From contig JAJTXZ010000010.1 in assembly GCA_021463195.1 (NCBI GenBank), positions 27,842 through 91,841 of the forward strand: a DNA stretch of 64,000 nucleotides, written 5' to 3'. Position numbers and translations under genes: made by a program. Below, piece after piece: positions 27,665-35,859 of the stretch. Numbering within the stretch: position 1 is the stretch's first letter; the number at the start of each line of letters is the position of its first letter. This DNA is from Anaerolineae bacterium (lineage in GTDB: Bacteria; Chloroflexota; Anaerolineae; UBA4142; SHND01). The notes under the pieces are model-generated. The model saw only the letters and a program-made list of their open reading frames with translations. It made no database searches and was not told the origin of the DNA.

Positions 27665-28261
27665 TTATTCCTCGCCCAAGCTGTACCGCACAAAGCGGCG
27701 CACCTGGATTTTTTCGCCGGTCTGGGCGCTCGCAGCTTTGACCAGCTGTTCAATCGTCTGCTTGTCGTCTTTGATATAAGGTTGGCGCAGCAAACAATTT
27801 TCCGCGTAATACTTGTCGAGTTTGCCCGTGACAATCTTTTCGATAATGTTTTCGGGCTTGCCTTCGGCGCGTGTCGCGTCCTCAAAAGTCTTTTTCGTCG
27901 CGGCGAGTTCATCTGCCGGAATACTTTCGGGACTGACGTATTTTGGATTCATCGCCGCGATTTGCAGCGCGACCGCGTGCGCCACATCTTTGAATTGCGG
28001 CGTGCGCGCGACAAAATCGGTCTCGCAGTTGATTTCGACCATAACGCCGACTTTGCCGTTATGCACATACGTTTCGATGGCGCCATCTTGCGCGGTGCGT
28101 TCGGCGGCTTTTTTCTCGGCTTTGGCGATGCCTTTGGCTTTGAGAATGCTCAACGCCTTGTCAAAATCGCCGCCGGTCTCGTCCAAGGTCTTTTTCGCGT
28201 CGAGGATGCCCGCGCCCGTTTCTTCGCGCAATTTTTTTATGAGTTCAGCTTGTGTCGCCAT
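27665..28261 (-). CDS. tsf: Elongation factor Ts (short form)
   Basis: 198 residues with the N-terminal UBA-like domain (AELIKKLREETGAGILDAKKTL) and the TDFVARTPQF exchange motif. It is shorter than the 283-residue E. coli protein and resembles the compact EF-Ts of Thermus and Chloroflexota, with a reduced core. EF-Ts recycles EF-Tu-GDP. Its ATG shares one base with the rpsB stop (TAATG), so the pair is translationally coupled. The 114-bp gap to pyrH has no obvious terminator. Confidence 0.97.
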   Translation of the reverse strand: MATQAELIKKLREETGAGILDAKKTLDETGGDFDKALSILKAKGIAKAEKKAAERTAQDGAIETYVHNGKVGVMVEINCETDFVARTPQFKDVAHAVALQIAAMNPKYVSPESIPADELAATKKTFEDATRAEGKPENIIEKIVTGKLDKYYAENCLLRQPYIKDDKQTIEQLVKAASAQTGEKIQVRRFVRYSLGEE

Positions 28262-29112
28262 TATTCACCTGTTACTTCCGCTGCGGCAGTTTCGGTCGTT
28301 TCCGCGGCGGCGTTGTTCGCGCTCAACAAATCGGAATCGCCCGGTTCGAATGAAAGCGCCTGTTCGAGTTCGCTTTGCAAATCGGCATGGACACCATCTT
28401 CGAGCTGTTCCGCCGCGACGACGCCGCGAATATTTTTCCCTTCGATGACGGCATCCGCGATTTTGGCGGTGATGAGTTTGATGGCGCGAATCGCGTCGTC
28501 ATTCGCGGGAATCGGATACGCAATCGGAAAAGGGTCCGAATTGGTGTCGCACAACGCGACAATCGGAATTTCGAGCGTAGTCGCTTCGTGGATGGCGATT
28601 TGTTCATGCAATGTATCCACAATGAATAACATGCGCGGCAAACGTTTCATTTCGCGCAGTCCGCCGAGGCGCGTTTCGAGTTTGCCGAGTTCGCGCGTGA
28701 GCAAGAGCGCTTCTTTTTTCGGCAGCTTGTCCAGCTCGCCCATCGCTTGACGTTCTTCAAGCCGAATCATGTAATCGGCGCGCGCGCGGATCGTGCGAAA
28801 ATTGGTGAGCGTGCCGCCGAGCCAACGATCGTTGACATAGGGCATGCCGCAGCGAACGGCTTCTTGTTGCGCCGTTTCTTGCGCTTGCTTTTTGGTGCCG
28901 ACGAAAAGAATCATGCCGCCCTCGGCGACCATATCGCGGACGACTTTGTATGCCTCTTCGAGGCGGCTCATCGTTTGTTGCAAATCAATAATGTGAATGC
29001 CGTTGCGCTGCGTGAAAATGAACGGTTTCATGCGCGGATTCCAACGGCGCGTGCGGTGTCCAAAATGAACCCCCGCTTCAAGCAGGGATTTCATGGGCAG
29101 GATGCTTGCCAT
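28261..29112 (-). CDS. rpsB: 30S ribosomal protein S2
   Basis: 283 residues; AAAGGAG precedes the ATG at 29112. S2 signatures are present: [24 protein letters not shown] near the start and [12 protein letters not shown]...[14 protein letters not shown] later. The C-terminal tail is acidic and Ala/Thr-rich. The 5' region of about 150 bases contains a GTTGCGC-ttga-GCGCAAC hairpin (29234-29251), a possible site for S2 feedback as seen with rpsB leaders elsewhere. Confidence 0.98.
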   Translation of the reverse strand: MASILPMKSLLEAGVHFGHRTRRWNPRMKPFIFTQRNGIHIIDLQQTMSRLEEAYKVVRDMVAEGGMILFVGTKKQAQETAQQEAVRCGMPYVNDRWLGGTLTNFRTIRARADYMIRLEERQAMGELDKLPKKEALLLTRELGKLETRLGGLREMKRLPRMLFIVDTLHEQIAIHEATTLEIPIVALCDTNSDPFPIAYPIPANDDAIRAIKLITAKIADAVIEGKNIRGVVAAEQLEDGVHADLQSELEQALSFEPGDSDLLSANNAAAETTETAAAEVTGE

Positions 29113-29350
29113 GCGGCTCCTTTGTGTTTTTGCGGGACGTTGGAACGTCTCGCCTACGACTTGATTTCACCGCGCGCATTGCATTTTTTGGGCGCAACAC
29201 ACACGCGGCGGGAGACAAGTCTGATTAGTTTTGACGTTGCGCTCAAGCGCAACAGCCCGTCATTATATGCGAAATGCGGTTTTAGCAAAGTTTCGGATTG
29301 AGGTAAAAGATTGACGCTGTAAAAGAAATCAACGTATAATCCGCGCAGCT
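29113..29350. promoter_or_regulatory. Divergent promoter region rpsB / plsC
   Basis: For plsC (plus): TTGACG at 29311-29316, an 18-bp spacer and TATAAT at 29335-29340, only 10 bases before the ATG at 29351. For rpsB (minus): TATAAT at 29262-29267 with a weak -35. The stem GTTGCGC/GCGCAAC at 29234-29251 is in the rpsB leader. Confidence 0.7.
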
Positions 29351-30130
29351 ATGGCAAACGTTTCCGCATCGCCCGCCGCATCGGATATTCCCGGCTTGAT
29401 TTTTCAACCGCGGCAGTTGGACGCGACGTGGCATCTCTGGTTTATGCGCTTTATAAGTTGGCTGATGCTCACCACGTTTCATTGGTATTTTCCAATGCGG
29501 ATTGAAGGCATGGAAAATATTCCGCGCCAAGGACCGTTATTCGTGATTGCCAATCACTTGAGCGTCATGGATATTCCGACCGTCGGCGCGATTCTGACGC
29601 GGCGCGGTTGGCATCCCGGCGTCAATATGTTTGGCATCGCGAAACAAGAGATTTTCCTAAAACGTTTTTCGCGAATAGCCGTCGGTTTGATTGGCATGTT
29701 TCCGATTCAACGCAATCAAGTGGACCTGAATGCGATGCGGATCATATTGACGATTTTGCGGCGCGGCGATTTATTGGGCATTGCGCCCGAAGGCACGCGC
29801 AGTCCGACGGGCCATTTACAGCTGTTTCAGCCCGGCGTCGCCAAAATCGTCATCCAAAAGCGCGTGCCCATTTTGCCGTTTGGCGTTAGCGGCGTCGAAA
29901 AGGTGATGCCGATTGGTTCGCGTTTCCCGCGCCGCGTGCCGGTTACGCTGCGCATAGGCGCGGTCTTTGAATTGTCAGAATATTATGACCAAGTTTTGAC
30001 GACAGAAATTTTGGAGCGCGCGGCGTGGGAGATGCGCGCGCGCGTAGCGGAACTGTTGCCCGAATGGATGCGCGAATTGCCGCCGGATGACGCGCAAGTG
30101 CGCTTTGGCAGCGTCCTTTCACGAACATAA
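29351..30130 (+). CDS. plsC: 1-acyl-sn-glycerol-3-phosphate acyltransferase
   Basis: 259 residues. The acyltransferase motif I is NHLSVMD (H-x4-D), motif III is APEGTRSPTGHLQLFQPGVAKI, and motif IV is VPILPFGVSG. A hydrophobic segment near residues 35-50 provides membrane association. The enzyme adds the second fatty acid to lysophosphatidic acid, feeding cdsA, which lies 4 kb away. Transcription probably begins a few bases from the ATG, so the mRNA is nearly leaderless. A bidirectional terminator follows. Confidence 0.93.
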   Translation: MANVSASPAASDIPGLIFQPRQLDATWHLWFMRFISWLMLTTFHWYFPMRIEGMENIPRQGPLFVIANHLSVMDIPTVGAILTRRGWHPGVNMFGIAKQEIFLKRFSRIAVGLIGMFPIQRNQVDLNAMRIILTILRRGDLLGIAPEGTRSPTGHLQLFQPGVAKIVIQKRVPILPFGVSGVEKVMPIGSRFPRRVPVTLRIGAVFELSEYYDQVLTTEILERAAWEMRARVAELLPEWMRELPPDDAQVRFGSVLSRT

Positions 30131-30134
30131 AAAA

Positions 30135-30158
30135 AGCGCTGCCAAGCAGCGCTTTTTT
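30135..30158. terminator. Bidirectional terminator between plsC and sulP
   Basis: AGCGCTGC-caa-GCAGCGCT flanked by an A-run and a T-run, between convergent genes. Confidence 0.92.
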
Positions 30159-30159
30159 A

Positions 30160-31818
30160 TTACGCCTGAATTTCGCTTGCCGCGAGAATAGCTTGATCGG
30201 CGCTCCAAAAAAAATTCTGCTCGCCAATCTCGCGCGTCAAGTGCGAACGGTCAAGATATTTTTTCACGGCGGGTTGTACCGCGCACAACAACAATTTTCC
30301 GCCGTGCTTGTGCTGCCGTTCCAGCGCCTCCTCAATAAATTCCAAGCCGCTCAAATCCAACAGCGGGACGCCGCGCATCGAAAAAATGACAATCAGTTTC
30401 GGATCGCGTCCCAACTCTTCCGTTGCTTTGCGCAAGGTCGCGGCAGCGCCAAAAAAAAGCGGACCCGTCAAATACGCAATGCGAATATGTTCGTGCGCCC
30501 CATTCAAGCGAATCCCGCGCGCTTCCAAAATTTCCACATCCACGTCACTGAGCGTCACATTAATCGTCGCAATTTGATTGATGAATAACATGGCGCTCAA
30601 TGCCACGCCCAGAATAACCGCTTGCGTTAAATCCAAATACGCGGTCGCAACCATCGTAATCAAGAACGCCGCAATCGCGCTCTTGAAGCGATGGCGAAAC
30701 ATCCAACGAATTTCATGCCATTCGTTCATGCGAACCGCCGTCACCATCAAAACGCCGGACAATGCCGCCAATGGAATTTGGCCAATCAACGGCGCCAAGA
30801 GAAACGCCGCCGCGAGCAAAAACAAGGCGTGGAAAATACTCGTCAAACGCGTCTGTCCACCACTGGCAACCCCAACGCTGGAACGCGCAATCGCAGCCGT
30901 TGCAGGCACACCTCCAAAAAATGGAATCACGATGTTGCCGATGCCTTGCGCGAGCAATTCTTGATTGCTATCCATTTTTTTTCCGGTCGCGTTGCCGCAG
31001 ACCGCGCCGCACAGTAATGATTCGATTCCGCCGAGCGCGGCAACACTCAACGCCGGCACCAACAAATTGGGCAGCGCTTGGACCGTCTGCGCGTTGAAAA
31101 ATGTCGCAAACGTCAAACGATTTTCCAAAATGAGCGTGCGTGGGATTTCACCAATCACAGGTTCTTGAAATTGAAACACGTACGCGGTGAGCATCGCCAG
31201 TCCAATTCCAATCAAGGAACCCGGCACGCGCTTGGTCACCGCCTTGGGCAATAAAACCATTGCCGCGATGACAATGCCGCCAGTCACCATCGTCTGCCAA
31301 TTCGGTACATAGTTGAATTGCAGAATGTTCCACAATTTCGCTAACGCATTTTCCGCGCTCGGCGTCTGCACGCCGAGCAAACTGTCCAGTTGTCCAACGA
31401 AAATAATAATCGCAATCCCGCTCGTAAAGCCCGTGACGACGGGGCGCGGAATAAACGAGACAATATGCCCCAGCCGAAAGATGCCCACCAACAGAATGAG
31501 GATGCCCGCGATGACGCCGACAATCCAAATTCCTTCTAGCCCGTACTTGGCGGCGAGCAAAATCAAAACCGCGCTCATCGCGCCGGTGGGTCCGGAAATC
31601 TGATACGGCGCGCCGGATAACCCGCCAATCAAAAGGCCCGCGAGAATTGCGGTGACAAGCCCGGCGGCCGCATCCGCGCCCGAAGCAATCCCAAATGCCA
31701 ATGCCAGCGGCAACGCGACCGCGCCGACGGTAATTCCTGCGAGTAAATCTTTTTGAAGAGCTGTCGCGTTATAGCCGCGAAATTCGTCGCGTACGAGTTT
31801 AACAAAAGAAAAGTTCAT
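30160..31818 (-). CDS. SulP family anion transporter with STAS domain
   Basis: About 552 residues from ATG at 31818, with AGGG a few bases upstream and 11 bases after the arsR stop; an in-frame TTG overlapping arsR is less likely. About twelve to fourteen membrane helices carry the SulP features ITVGAVALPLALAFGIASG and SGPTGAMSAVL. A C-terminal STAS domain (about 440-550, VIFSMRGVPLLDLSGLEFIEEAL) is complete. Bacterial SulP proteins carry sulfate, bicarbonate or dicarboxylates with protons or sodium; the substrate cannot be told from sequence. Control by the adjacent ArsR-type regulator is likely. Confidence 0.9.
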   Translation of the reverse strand: MNFSFVKLVRDEFRGYNATALQKDLLAGITVGAVALPLALAFGIASGADAAAGLVTAILAGLLIGGLSGAPYQISGPTGAMSAVLILLAAKYGLEGIWIVGVIAGILILLVGIFRLGHIVSFIPRPVVTGFTSGIAIIIFVGQLDSLLGVQTPSAENALAKLWNILQFNYVPNWQTMVTGGIVIAAMVLLPKAVTKRVPGSLIGIGLAMLTAYVFQFQEPVIGEIPRTLILENRLTFATFFNAQTVQALPNLLVPALSVAALGGIESLLCGAVCGNATGKKMDSNQELLAQGIGNIVIPFFGGVPATAAIARSSVGVASGGQTRLTSIFHALFLLAAAFLLAPLIGQIPLAALSGVLMVTAVRMNEWHEIRWMFRHRFKSAIAAFLITMVATAYLDLTQAVILGVALSAMLFINQIATINVTLSDVDVEILEARGIRLNGAHEHIRIAYLTGPLFFGAAATLRKATEELGRDPKLIVIFSMRGVPLLDLSGLEFIEEALERQHKHGGKLLLCAVQPAVKKYLDRSHLTREIGEQNFFWSADQAILAASEIQA

Positions 31819-31829
31819 AGCATCCCTAT

Positions 31830-32210
31830 TCAACGCGTTGTCCGCTGTGCCGCGCGTTTGTTTTTTCGTTTTGCTTCCAGGCGCGGTTCGCGACTGGCTT
31901 GTTTGAGCATCGCTTGGGTGTCAATCAAATGATTGTTAAAAATGCGGCGCGCCACGGCAAGCAGTTCAAAAATCTGCGGATCGCGGACGCTGTACAAAAC
32001 ACTTGTGCCCGCTCTGCGCGCTTCGACGATATTTTTACCGCGCAGCACCGCAAGTTGTTGCGAGACCGCCGAAGGTTCGATTTCCAGATGCGCCTGAAGT
32101 TCCGTGACGCTCTTTTCGCCGGACTGCAGGAACTCGAGAAGTTTGAGCCGCGCCGGATGGCCCAGCGCTCTAAAAAATTCGGCTTTGAATTGACGGATTG
32201 GGTCGCGCAT
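31830..32210 (-). CDS. ArsR/SmtB-type winged-helix regulator without cysteines
   Basis: 126 residues; AGAGGG lies six bases before the ATG. The winged helix includes RALGHPARLKLLEFL and the recognition helix EIEPSAVSQQLAVLRGKNIV. There is not a single cysteine, so neither the ELCVCDL-type metal site nor the two-cysteine sulfur sensor of BigR/SqrR is present; the signal must be something else. The C-terminal tail is basic. It is the first gene of an operon with the SulP transporter and probably represses it. The upstream region is AT-rich with several ATAT half-sites. Confidence 0.88.
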   Translation of the reverse strand: MRDPIRQFKAEFFRALGHPARLKLLEFLQSGEKSVTELQAHLEIEPSAVSQQLAVLRGKNIVEARRAGTSVLYSVRDPQIFELLAVARRIFNNHLIDTQAMLKQASREPRLEAKRKNKRAAQRTTR

Positions 32211-32397
32211 GTACGCCCTCTTTTCTCAAACGAGAATTTCAATTCCCGCAAATATGCAGATGTTTATATATTCGAAAATTATTGTATTTGAAATCGCGGC
32301 GCCGTCAAACCAACGGACGTCGCGGGGGGGCGCGCAAAGGGGGCGCGCCTTCCGGCGCGCCCCCCGAGGGTCGTTCGGGCGAATGAATGGCGGAAGG
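32211..32397. other. arsR upstream region and GC-rich hairpin
   Basis: Next to arsR the region is AT-rich (TATATA and TTCAAA, a plausible minus-strand promoter) with ATAT dyads around 32262-32280. Towards the DUF2237 gene lies a perfect stem GGGGGCGCGCC-ttcc-GGCGCGCCCCC (32339-32364), preceded by a seven-G run. It has no T-run on either side. It may end transcription of the gat operon or be a mobile scar. Confidence 0.6.
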
Positions 32398-32787
32398 TTA
32401 TTTATCCACCGCGTATTTTTTCAATTCTTCCAACGTTACCACATTGAGCGCGCTGCGGTGCGTGGCGCGCAAAATGACGGGCGGCGCGACGCCCGCTTCC
32501 AACGCCTCGCGCCAACGATATACGCCGAGACACCATTTATCGCCCGGCGCGAGTCCGGGAAAATCATATTCGGGCGCGGGGGTGGTCAAGTCGTTGCCGC
32601 GCGCGCGCGTAAAGTCCAAAAATTCTTGCGTCATTTGCGCGCACACGACATGCCGCCCCAAATCCTGTTCGCCGGTGTCGCAACCTCCGCTGCGATAAAA
32701 ACCGGTCAGAGGTTGAAAACAACACGCTTCCAGAAAACCGCCCAACACATTTTTGGGTTCGAGATGTCCATTCGAGCCGGGGTGCAT
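32398..32787 (-). CDS. DUF2237 family protein
   Basis: 129 residues from ATG at 32787, with AGGAG six bases upstream; the longer open frame extending upstream overlaps gatA and is spurious. The family pattern is complete: LTGFYRSGGCDTGEQDLGRHVVCA, FLDFTRARGNDL, FPGLAPGDKWCLGVYRW and VILRATHRSAL, with conserved cysteines and histidines. No biochemical function is established for DUF2237. It is the last gene of the gatC-GT4-gatA run, eight bases after gatA. Confidence 0.9.
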   Translation of the reverse strand: MHPGSNGHLEPKNVLGGFLEACCFQPLTGFYRSGGCDTGEQDLGRHVVCAQMTQEFLDFTRARGNDLTTPAPEYDFPGLAPGDKWCLGVYRWREALEAGVAPPVILRATHRSALNVVTLEELKKYAVDK

Positions 32788-32795
32788 AACGTCTC

Positions 32796-34283
32796 CTACA
32801 AAACCGGTTTGCGCGTATGCCAATCTGTCGTTTGTTCGTACGCGTGCGCCACGCGCAGCATCTTTGCTTCGTCGAACGCGCGCGCCATGATTTGCAAACC
32901 GATGGGCAAGCCCGCGCCAAAACCGCCGGGAATACAAAGCGCCGGAATGCCTGCCAAGGGCTGCGCGAGCGTGAATAAATCCGCCAGATACATTTGCAGC
33001 GGGTCGTCTATTTTCTCGCCGATACGAAACGCGGGCGTCGGCGCGGCGGCGCTGACCAGCACATCCACTTGATTGAACGCCTGATCGAAATCGTGTTTGA
33101 TGAGCGTGCGCGTCTTTTGCGCTTTGAGATAGTACGCGTCGTAATAGCCCGCGCTCAACGCGTATGTGCCGAGCATGATGCGGCGTTTCACTTCGGCGCC
33201 GAAACCGCGGCCGCGTGTCGCGCGCAGCACGTCCCATACATCGCCCGGCGTGTCCGCGCGCGCGCCGTATTTCACGCCGTCATAGCGCGCGAGATTCGCG
33301 GAGGCTTCAGCGGGCGCGAGCAAATAATAAGTTGGCAGCGCGTATTGGGTGTGCGGCAAACTGATTTCGTGAATCTCCGCGCCCAATGTTTCGAGATGCG
33401 CCAACGCCGCGCGCAACGCCGCTTCGACCTCGCGCGCCATCCCTTTGACAAAATATTCGCGCGGCGCGCCCACGCGCACGCCAGTCAGTCTCAAGTCTCC
33501 GGTCTCCAGACCGGCAAGATAGTTTGGCGCTGGCATATCCACCGTTGTCGCATCGCGGGGGTCAACGCCTGCGATGACGTCAAGAATTAGCGCCGCGTCA
33601 CGCACATCTTTGGTCATCGGTCCCACCTGATCGAGCGATGACGCGAATGCAATGACGCCCCAACGCGATACGCGTCCGTAACTGGGACGCAAACCGACCG
33701 TATTGGTCAGACTCGCGGGTTGGCGCACACTGCCGCCCGTGTCGGTGCCGAGCGCGAAAATGCCTTCGTCCGCCGCCAACGCTGCCGCGCTGCCGCCGCT
33801 CGAACCGCCGGGCACGCGTTCCAAAGCCCATGGGTTGCGCGTGACGCCAAACGCGGAATTTTCGGTCGAAGAACCCATCGCAAACTCATCAAGATTTGTT
33901 TTGCCAATGAGATGCGCGCCCGCCGCGTTTAATTTTTCAATCACTGTCGCGTCATAGACCGGCGTAAAATTTTCCAACATGCGCGAGCCAGCGGTGGTGA
34001 CGACATCCCGCGTCGAAATCACATCCTTGATGGACATTGGCACGCCGAGGAGGGGGGGGGGCGTTTCGCCGTCGCGCCGCGCCGCCATCAACCGCGCATC
34101 GGCGGCGCGCGCGTCAGTCAGCGCGCGCTCTGCCGTGACATTCAGATACGCGTGAATTTTTTTATCAACGGCGGAAATGCGTTCCAAGATCGCGCGCGTC
34201 AATTCGACGGACGAAATTTCGCCTTGCCGCAAGAGCGCTGCCGCGCGGCACGCGGTCAGCTGTTCGAGCCGAGTTTCAAGCAT
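32796..34283 (-). CDS. gatA: Asp-tRNA(Asn)/Glu-tRNA(Gln) amidotransferase subunit A
   Basis: 495 residues. The amidase triad is intact: K86 in SIKDV, cis-Ser161 in PGGSSGGSAAA and S185 in TDTGGSVRQPAS, with the exact spacing of the S. aureus enzyme. GatA releases ammonia from glutamine for GatB to amidate misacylated tRNA. The gene overlaps the GT4 gene by eight bases. Codons 74-78 contain a run of ten C (ten G on the plus strand, about 34052-34061), which is long for a coding region and a slippage risk; the frame is open as sequenced. Confidence 0.96.
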   Translation of the reverse strand: MLETRLEQLTACRAAALLRQGEISSVELTRAILERISAVDKKIHAYLNVTAERALTDARAADARLMAARRDGETPPPLLGVPMSIKDVISTRDVVTTAGSRMLENFTPVYDATVIEKLNAAGAHLIGKTNLDEFAMGSSTENSAFGVTRNPWALERVPGGSSGGSAAALAADEGIFALGTDTGGSVRQPASLTNTVGLRPSYGRVSRWGVIAFASSLDQVGPMTKDVRDAALILDVIAGVDPRDATTVDMPAPNYLAGLETGDLRLTGVRVGAPREYFVKGMAREVEAALRAALAHLETLGAEIHEISLPHTQYALPTYYLLAPAEASANLARYDGVKYGARADTPGDVWDVLRATRGRGFGAEVKRRIMLGTYALSAGYYDAYYLKAQKTRTLIKHDFDQAFNQVDVLVSAAAPTPAFRIGEKIDDPLQMYLADLFTLAQPLAGIPALCIPGGFGAGLPIGLQIMARAFDEAKMLRVAHAYEQTTDWHTRKPVL

Positions 34284-35418
34284 ACGCGTTGGGAGAGAGC
34301 GGATAATTTAATTGAGCGTAGAGTTGAACGAGTTTGTCCAGATTGCCTTGCAGCGAATATTGTTCCACGACGCGCGCCCGCGAGCGGCGGCGCAATTCCT
34401 CGCGAAATTCCGGAAACTCGACAAGTTGGCGCAGCGCGAGCGGCAACTGCGCTTCCAAGTGTTCGACGTCAATGACAATGCCCGCGCCGCGCAGCGCTTC
34501 GCCGTCCGCGCCGACATCCGTGGCAATCACCGCCGCGCCGCTTGCCATCGCTTCGAGCATCGCGAGCGAGAGCGCTTCGATGGACGACGGTAAAACGTTA
34601 ATATCGGACGAGCGCAGAATGCGTTGAATTTCGCGCGGGTCGCCGATGTGTCCGAGAAAGAGAATGCGCGGGTCGTCGCTGTATTTGCGGCGCAAACGCC
34701 CATAATCCGAGCCATCGCCCGCCACGACCAAAACATGGTCATCCGGCAAATCCAATGACGTGAACGCTTCGCACAACGCGCCGACATTTTTTTCCGGATC
34801 CACGCGTCCGACATAGGAAACGAGCAAACGCGCGCCGATTTCGCGTTTATAGTCCGCGGGCCCAGGATGATACGCGTTGATATCAATGCCATTGGGTATC
34901 ACATGAATTTGCGCGTGTTCGACGCCGTAACGGTGCAGCATCCGTTTTTGTGTTTCGGAAAAGACGATTACGGCATCATATTTGTCAAGGGTGTTGACAT
35001 AGATGCGATAGACCACGCGCATTGCGGTGCCCCAAAACGAACGTGGCTGGCCGTACGGCATATGCACGGTGGCGACGGCGGGAATATTGTATGCATGGCA
35101 CAATTCGGGAATGGCTGAATCGAGATTCGAGAACGAGAGCGAGACGTGCGCGACAGCGGGGAGTTCCAGGCGCAAAATATTTTTGATGGTGCGCTCCGCT
35201 TGCAGCGACGCGACGGTCGCGCGTTTCATAATATCCAACGCGCCGATACGCACCGCGCGCACATTGGGCGGCGTGACTAGATGGCGTTCGCGCGTGGCGT
35301 GATAAAAAAAGACCACCTCCACCTGACGCTGGCTCAAGCCGTTAAGCATCATGCGCGAATAGGTGATGATTCCATTGCGGCGCGCGCTGGCGACATGTCC
35401 GAACCAGGCAATCTTCAT
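34276..35418 (-). CDS. Glycosyltransferase family 4
   Basis: 380 residues from ATG at 35418 (MKIAWFGHVASARRNGIITY), one base after the gatC stop; the open frame upstream of this point is the shadow of gatC. The GT-B fold shows an N-terminal donor-free domain, then VSYVGRVDPEKNV, VVAGDGSDYGRL and the family signature INVLPSSIEALSLAMLEAMASGAAVIATDVGADGE, with the E-x7-E pair. The donor is probably a UDP- or GDP-sugar. Its position between gatC and gatA, overlapping both ends, is unusual. Its product and acceptor are unknown. Confidence 0.9.
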   Translation of the reverse strand: MKIAWFGHVASARRNGIITYSRMMLNGLSQRQVEVVFFYHATRERHLVTPPNVRAVRIGALDIMKRATVASLQAERTIKNILRLELPAVAHVSLSFSNLDSAIPELCHAYNIPAVATVHMPYGQPRSFWGTAMRVVYRIYVNTLDKYDAVIVFSETQKRMLHRYGVEHAQIHVIPNGIDINAYHPGPADYKREIGARLLVSYVGRVDPEKNVGALCEAFTSLDLPDDHVLVVAGDGSDYGRLRRKYSDDPRILFLGHIGDPREIQRILRSSDINVLPSSIEALSLAMLEAMASGAAVIATDVGADGEALRGAGIVIDVEHLEAQLPLALRQLVEFPEFREELRRRSRARVVEQYSLQGNLDKLVQLYAQLNYPLSPNAYA

Positions 35419-35419
35419 T

Positions 35420-35716
35420 TCAATCGTCCAAAATCGCGCGCACGCGCAAGAATTCGCGCTGCGAGTCCGTATCGGGCGCGTTGCGCAGCGCGGTCTCGCG
35501 CGGTAGCGACGGCGTAACCAGATCCGCGCGCATGACATTTTGATTGGGGATGACGCTGGCGGTGGGCGCAAGCGCGTCAGTGTCGAGTTGATTGAGCAGC
35601 GCGGCGTAATCAAGAATTTCCGACAGCTGCCGCGTCATGCTCTCGATTGCGACGCCGCTCAATTCGAGTTTCGCCAATTCAGCAATGTGCGCCACTTGTT
35701 CGCGGGTTAATGACAT
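35420..35716 (-). CDS. gatC: Asp-tRNA(Asn)/Glu-tRNA(Gln) amidotransferase subunit C
   Basis: 98 residues, normal length. LTREQVAHIAELAKLEL near the start and ILDYAALLNQLDTD are the usual GatC segments, with the C-terminal LPRETALRNAP and FLRVRAILDD. GatC wraps GatA and GatB together. gatB is not adjacent but lies 19 kb away. The promoter is an extended -10 (TGCTATAAT) 38 bases upstream. Confidence 0.95.
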   Translation of the reverse strand: MSLTREQVAHIAELAKLELSGVAIESMTRQLSEILDYAALLNQLDTDALAPTASVIPNQNVMRADLVTPSLPRETALRNAPDTDSQREFLRVRAILDD

Positions 35717-35753
35717 GATGAATTCCGTTGGCAGAAATTATTTTGCGATTGCG

Positions 35754-35759
35754 ATTATA
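35754..35759 (-). promoter_or_regulatory. Extended -10 promoter of the gatC operon
   Basis: TGCTATAAT on the minus strand, about 38 bases upstream of the gatC ATG. Confidence 0.55.
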
Positions 35760-35801
35760 GCATAGGAAAGTTTTACGCTATTCAAACGCCGCGCGCTGTG
35801 C

Positions 35802-35807
35802 TATACT
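35802..35807 (+). promoter_or_regulatory. Extended -10 promoter of the OB-fold gene
   Basis: TGcTATACT with a weak -35 (TATTCA, 17-bp spacing); the ATG at 35860 lies about 45 bases downstream. Confidence 0.5.
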
Positions 35808-35859
35808 TTTACACGTCCCATTTTATAAAAAAAAACGATTCATTCGCGATAGATTTCCC

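Noticed and set aside
32788..33237. N-terminal extension of the DUF2237 gene through gatA
   Set aside because: The extension is out-of-frame gatA sequence; the ribosome binding site and family alignment start at 32787.
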